61,994 bases of DNA, from NCBI GenBank assembly GCA_934120045.1, contig CAKOTF010000010.1, positions 1-61,994 on the forward strand, given 5' to 3'. Of this stretch, positions 59,718 to 61,994 are shown one piece after another (position 1 is the first letter of the stretch; each line of letters opens with the position of its first letter). Source of the DNA: an uncultured Clostridia bacterium. GTDB taxonomy: Bacteria; Bacillota; Clostridia; TANB77; CAG-508. The notes under the pieces are model-generated. The model saw only the letters and a list, made by a program, of their open reading frames with translations. It was not told the origin of the DNA and ran no database searches. The translations under genes were made by a program, and so were the position numbers.

Positions 59718-60650
59718 TTTCAACATTTCTTCAACCTTATTAACTATATTAGCAACATTTAATCCGTATTTTTCTTTAACTTCTGTTGCACTACCAGATT
59801 CAGTAAACACATCATTAACTCCTATAAACCTAATTGGTGCATGTTCTTTCTTTTGAGCTAATATTTCTGAAATTGCTCCTCCAAGTCCACCTATTACTGA
59901 ATGATTTTCGATTGTTAAAATACATTTTACATTGTTTGAAATCATATTAATCATATCTATATCTAATGGTTTAACTGAAAAAATATTTATTAATTTTCCA
60001 TTATATCCATTTTGTTGCAATGTTTCAAAACCTTTGTATGCAATTCCTGCTGCTGTTCCTTCATATATAATAGCAAAATCATTTCCATTGTCTCTTACAA
60101 TTGTTGATTTTCCAATTTCGGGTTTTCCAACAAATTCAACATCTGGTACAACATCTCTTGCAACTCTTATATAAACAGGTCCATTATATTCAATTGCAAT
60201 TTCTATTGCTTCTTTCATTTCTTTTTTATTTGATGGCACTAAAATTTTTACATTTGGTATTGCACGAACAATTGCCAAATCTTCATTTGCATGGTGTGTT
60301 GCACCATCTTTTCCATTATCCATTCCAGCATAACTTGCAATCATTTTTATATTTGAGTTTGCATATGCTGCTTGACGAAGTTGTGTCCAAGCTGTTCCAG
60401 AAACAAATATTGCAAAATTCACATAGAATGGTATTTGTCCTTCTGAAGCTAATCCCATTGCAATTGACATAGCACTTGCTTCAGATATTCCCGCTTCTAC
60501 AAATCTTTTGGGAAATTTATTTTGAAATTCTATTGCTTTAGTTGATTTTGCCAAATCACTATCTATTACATATATTCTATCATCATTTTCACCAAACTCA
60601 CATAAAAATTCACCTATTTTATCTCTTAAACAAATCATTTTTTCTTCCAT
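59715..60650 (-). CDS. Transketolase, C-terminal subunit
   Basis: A 311-residue protein matching the pyrimidine-binding and C-terminal domains of transketolase. It has FVEAGISEASAMSIAMGLASEG, MIASYAGMDNGKDGATHHANEDLAIVRAIPN and VYIRVARD, and a C-terminal domain with ILTIENHSVIGGLGGAISE. With the N-terminal subunit it forms the split transketolase common in Clostridia, which transfers two-carbon units in the pentose phosphate pathway. A DXS-like role is less likely. The ATG at 60650 has an AAAGGAAAAT site. It follows its partner by 39 bases. Confidence 0.93.
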   Translation of the reverse strand: MEEKMICLRDKIGEFLCEFGENDDRIYVIDSDLAKSTKAIEFQNKFPKRFVEAGISEASAMSIAMGLASEGQIPFYVNFAIFVSGTAWTQLRQAAYANSNIKMIASYAGMDNGKDGATHHANEDLAIVRAIPNVKILVPSNKKEMKEAIEIAIEYNGPVYIRVARDVVPDVEFVGKPEIGKSTIVRDNGNDFAIIYEGTAAGIAYKGFETLQQNGYNGKLINIFSVKPLDIDMINMISNNVKCILTIENHSVIGGLGGAISEILAQKKEHAPIRFIGVNDVFTESGSATEVKEKYGLNVANIVNKVEEMLK

Positions 60651-60689
60651 ATTATATTTTCCTTTCAAACATATAAATCACAATAATTT

Positions 60690-61493
60690 TTATTCTTCTC
60701 CTAAATCTTTCATTGCAATTTTATATTCTTCATCACTAATTGCTCCATTATGCCATTTAGGATTATTTTCCATAAAAGAAACACCTTTTCCCTTTACTGT
60801 ATTGCAAATAATAGCTATTGGTTTATCTTTTACTTGATAAGCTTCATTTAATGCATCTACAACCTGTTTCATATCATTTCCATCTATTTCTATAGTATAA
60901 AAATTAAATGCCTCTACTTTTTGCTTTAATGGTTCTAAATTCATTGATTTATTTACTTCATCATATGAGGATAATTTATTATAATCAATAACCATTATTA
61001 AATTATTTAATCTATAATGTGCTGCTTGCAACATTGCCTCCCAAATTTGTCCTTCTTGCATTTCACCATCTCCAACAATTGCATAAACATGGTGCTTATC
61101 ATTATTATTTTTCTTTGCAATCGCCATTCCAACAGCTATAGAAAGACCTTGGCCTAATAGTCCTGTAGTTGCATCAACTTCTGGAATTGTTCCTGTATAT
61201 GGATGTCCTTGAAGTCTTGAATTTAACATTCTTAATGTATTCATTTCTTCATCATTAATTATTCCCTTTGAATTTAAAACTGCATATTGTGCTGGAACTG
61301 TATGTCCTTTTGATAAAACAACTTTACTTCTTGGATTTTCATTAAAATTAACATCTAATTCATAAATAGCTGTTAGCATATCTATTATAGATAAAGATCC
61401 TCCTTCATGACCAGACTTTGCTTTATATATCATATCTATTATTCTTTTTCTATTTTCATTAGCTAACTGTTTTAGCTGATCTATATACTCCAT
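60690..61493 (-). CDS. Transketolase, N-terminal subunit
   Basis: A 267-residue thiamine-diphosphate-binding subunit. It has the transketolase N-domain motifs KSGHEGGSLSIIDMLTAIY, VVLSKGHTVPAQYAVL, ATTGLLGQGLSIAVGMA and the TPP/Mg site VGDGEMQEGQIWEAMLQAAHY with YNKLSSYDEV (the GDG...N pattern). The end WHNGAISDEEY is typical. The ATG at 61493 has an AAAGGA site eight bases upstream. It is next to the C-terminal subunit gene; both are needed for activity. Confidence 0.94.
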   Translation of the reverse strand: MEYIDQLKQLANENRKRIIDMIYKAKSGHEGGSLSIIDMLTAIYELDVNFNENPRSKVVLSKGHTVPAQYAVLNSKGIINDEEMNTLRMLNSRLQGHPYTGTIPEVDATTGLLGQGLSIAVGMAIAKKNNNDKHHVYAIVGDGEMQEGQIWEAMLQAAHYRLNNLIMVIDYNKLSSYDEVNKSMNLEPLKQKVEAFNFYTIEIDGNDMKQVVDALNEAYQVKDKPIAIICNTVKGKGVSFMENNPKWHNGAISDEEYKIAMKDLGEE

Positions 61494-61576
61494 AAAACCA
61501 TTCCTTTCATTATTTATTCTCAAAGCAATTATATAATATTTTATTTATAAATGCTAGTAAAATTATAAAGAATTAT

Positions 61577-61602
61577 AAAAAAAAGTCCAGTTTAACTGGA
61601 CT
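61577..61602 (-). terminator. Terminator after the tRNA-Asn gene
   Basis: AGTCCAGT / ACTGGACT with a three-base loop (61584-61602) is followed on the minus strand by eight T. It ends the rRNA-tRNA unit six bases beyond the tRNA. Confidence 0.93.
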
Positions 61603-61607
61603 AATCT

Positions 61608-61683
61608 TGGCTCCCCGTGTTGGACTTGAACCAACGACCTATCGGTTAACAGCCGAGCGCTCTACCAACTGAGCTAACGGGGA
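61608..61683 (-). tRNA. tRNA-Asn (anticodon GTT)
   Basis: The minus strand gives a full cloverleaf of 76 bases with encoded CCA. Acceptor arm TCCCCGT pairs with ACGGGGA; the D arm is GCTC...GAGC; the anticodon arm CTCGG-CTGTTAA-CCGAT has anticodon GTT; the T arm is GTTGG-TTCAAGT-CCAAC. It is last in the rRNA operon, ten bases after 5S. Confidence 0.97.
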
Positions 61684-61693
61684 ATATATAAAA

Positions 61694-61810
61694 ATCTAGC
61701 AACAACTTATCTTTCCAGTAGGGTAACCCACAAGTATTTTCAGCACATTGGAGCTTGACTTCTGTGTTCGGTATGGGAACAGGTATTTCCTCCATGTCAT
61801 CGTCACTAGA
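61694..61810 (-). rRNA. 5S ribosomal RNA
   Basis: The minus strand carries the conserved 5S core TTCCCATACCGAACACAGAAG, in part GTTCCCATACCGAACAC, with the loop GTCAAGCTCCAATGTGC and ends CTAGTGAC...GTTGCTAG that pair. The ends are set by that pairing and are accurate to a few bases. It lies between 23S (upstream on this strand) and tRNA-Asn. Confidence 0.93.
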
Positions 61811-61979
61811 AAATTAATAACTAATTTTGAAGTATTTACATTATATACTATTATTTAAAATAATGCAATACCATTTATAATATTTTATGCAAATTTTTTT
61901 AAATTTATACATAAAATTAAAGCACACTCAAAAATACATAGATGAAAACTTTATTAGGATTCTTTTTAATAAAAATTAT

Positions 61980-61994
61980 AGTTAAGCCCTCGAT
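61980..61994 (-). rRNA. 3' end of 23S ribosomal RNA (partial)
   Basis: The last bases of the window read, on the minus strand, ATCGAGGGCTTAAC, the conserved 3' end of bacterial 23S rRNA. The rest of the gene lies beyond the window. The 23S-5S spacer (about 61811-61979) is A/T-rich and has no tRNA. Confidence 0.85.

Noticed and set aside
61811..61979. Possible tRNA or small RNA in the 23S-5S spacer
   Set aside because: The spacer is A/T-rich with no cloverleaf, stem or conserved box that I could see.

Overview
The window looks like chromosome from an uncultured, very A+T-rich, low-GC Gram-positive bacterium of the Clostridia, probably a gut lineage. Reasons: strongly A/T-biased third codon positions, AAAGGAG-type ribosome-binding sites, TTGACA/TATAAT promoters, a SUF system with SufU (no IscA-type genes), GdpP, WhiA, IreB, a Spo0E-like regulator and anaerobic ribonucleotide reductase activase. 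No oxygen-respiration gene is visible. Most genes lie on the minus strand and read toward coordinate 1. The high end is the tail of a 23S-5S-tRNA-Asn operon. I did not determine genus or species.

Region by region: 1-780 holds the start of a truncated membrane protein plus debris of a mobile element (a broken ParA gene and another broken short frame). 780-6400 has a membrane protein, the conserved ireB-ruvX-DUF1292 trio and, upstream in the same direction, three genes forming an unusual module: a VirB2-like small membrane protein, a CpaE-like protein with AT-hook and LPGF repeats, and a GAF/degenerate-GGDEF protein. 6480-15000 carries a cell-wall glucosaminidase, an unknown anchored protein, a Spo0E-like small protein, a YmfF/YmfH-type M16 peptidase pair, a large pilin-like protein with Ig-like repeats, and rpsU. 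15100-22930 holds nrdG, an unknown exported protein, ftsH, tilS, a small unknown cassette, dnaB and rplI. 23000-28800 is a four-gene, translationally coupled island of unknown function, inserted between gdpP and rplI-dnaB. 28870-38100 contains gdpP, mnmA and the SUF iron-sulfur operon (regulator-sufC-sufB-sufD-sufS-sufU), interrupted by two small plus-strand membrane-protein cassettes. 38300-50320 is housekeeping: hydrolase, hemW, whiA, prmC, murD, clpX, clpP, tig, yraN, dprA and comM. 50400-61500 is largely envelope and metabolism: a class B penicillin-binding protein, a patatin-like lipase, WG-repeat and VanW proteins, murA, a six-helix membrane protein and a split transketolase.

How the genes fit together: clpX-clpP-tig form a protein quality-control block with ftsH elsewhere; murD, murA, the PBP, VanW and glucosaminidase genes serve the wall; sufCBDSU with mnmA join Fe-S assembly and tRNA thiolation around a shared sulfur source; gdpP controls c-di-AMP. 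The most interesting unexplained items are the gdpP-rplI island with its 1301-residue helical-repeat protein; the SUF-linked DtxR-family regulator that has lost most metal ligands but gained a cysteine cluster and sits beside a palindromic operator; the AT-hook CpaE-like protein; and the self-contained small-gene cassettes. No CRISPR array, intact insertion sequence or riboswitch was recognised. Apart from 1-783, no gene-free stretch exceeds 300 bases. All family assignments were made by eye from sequence; no database search was run.
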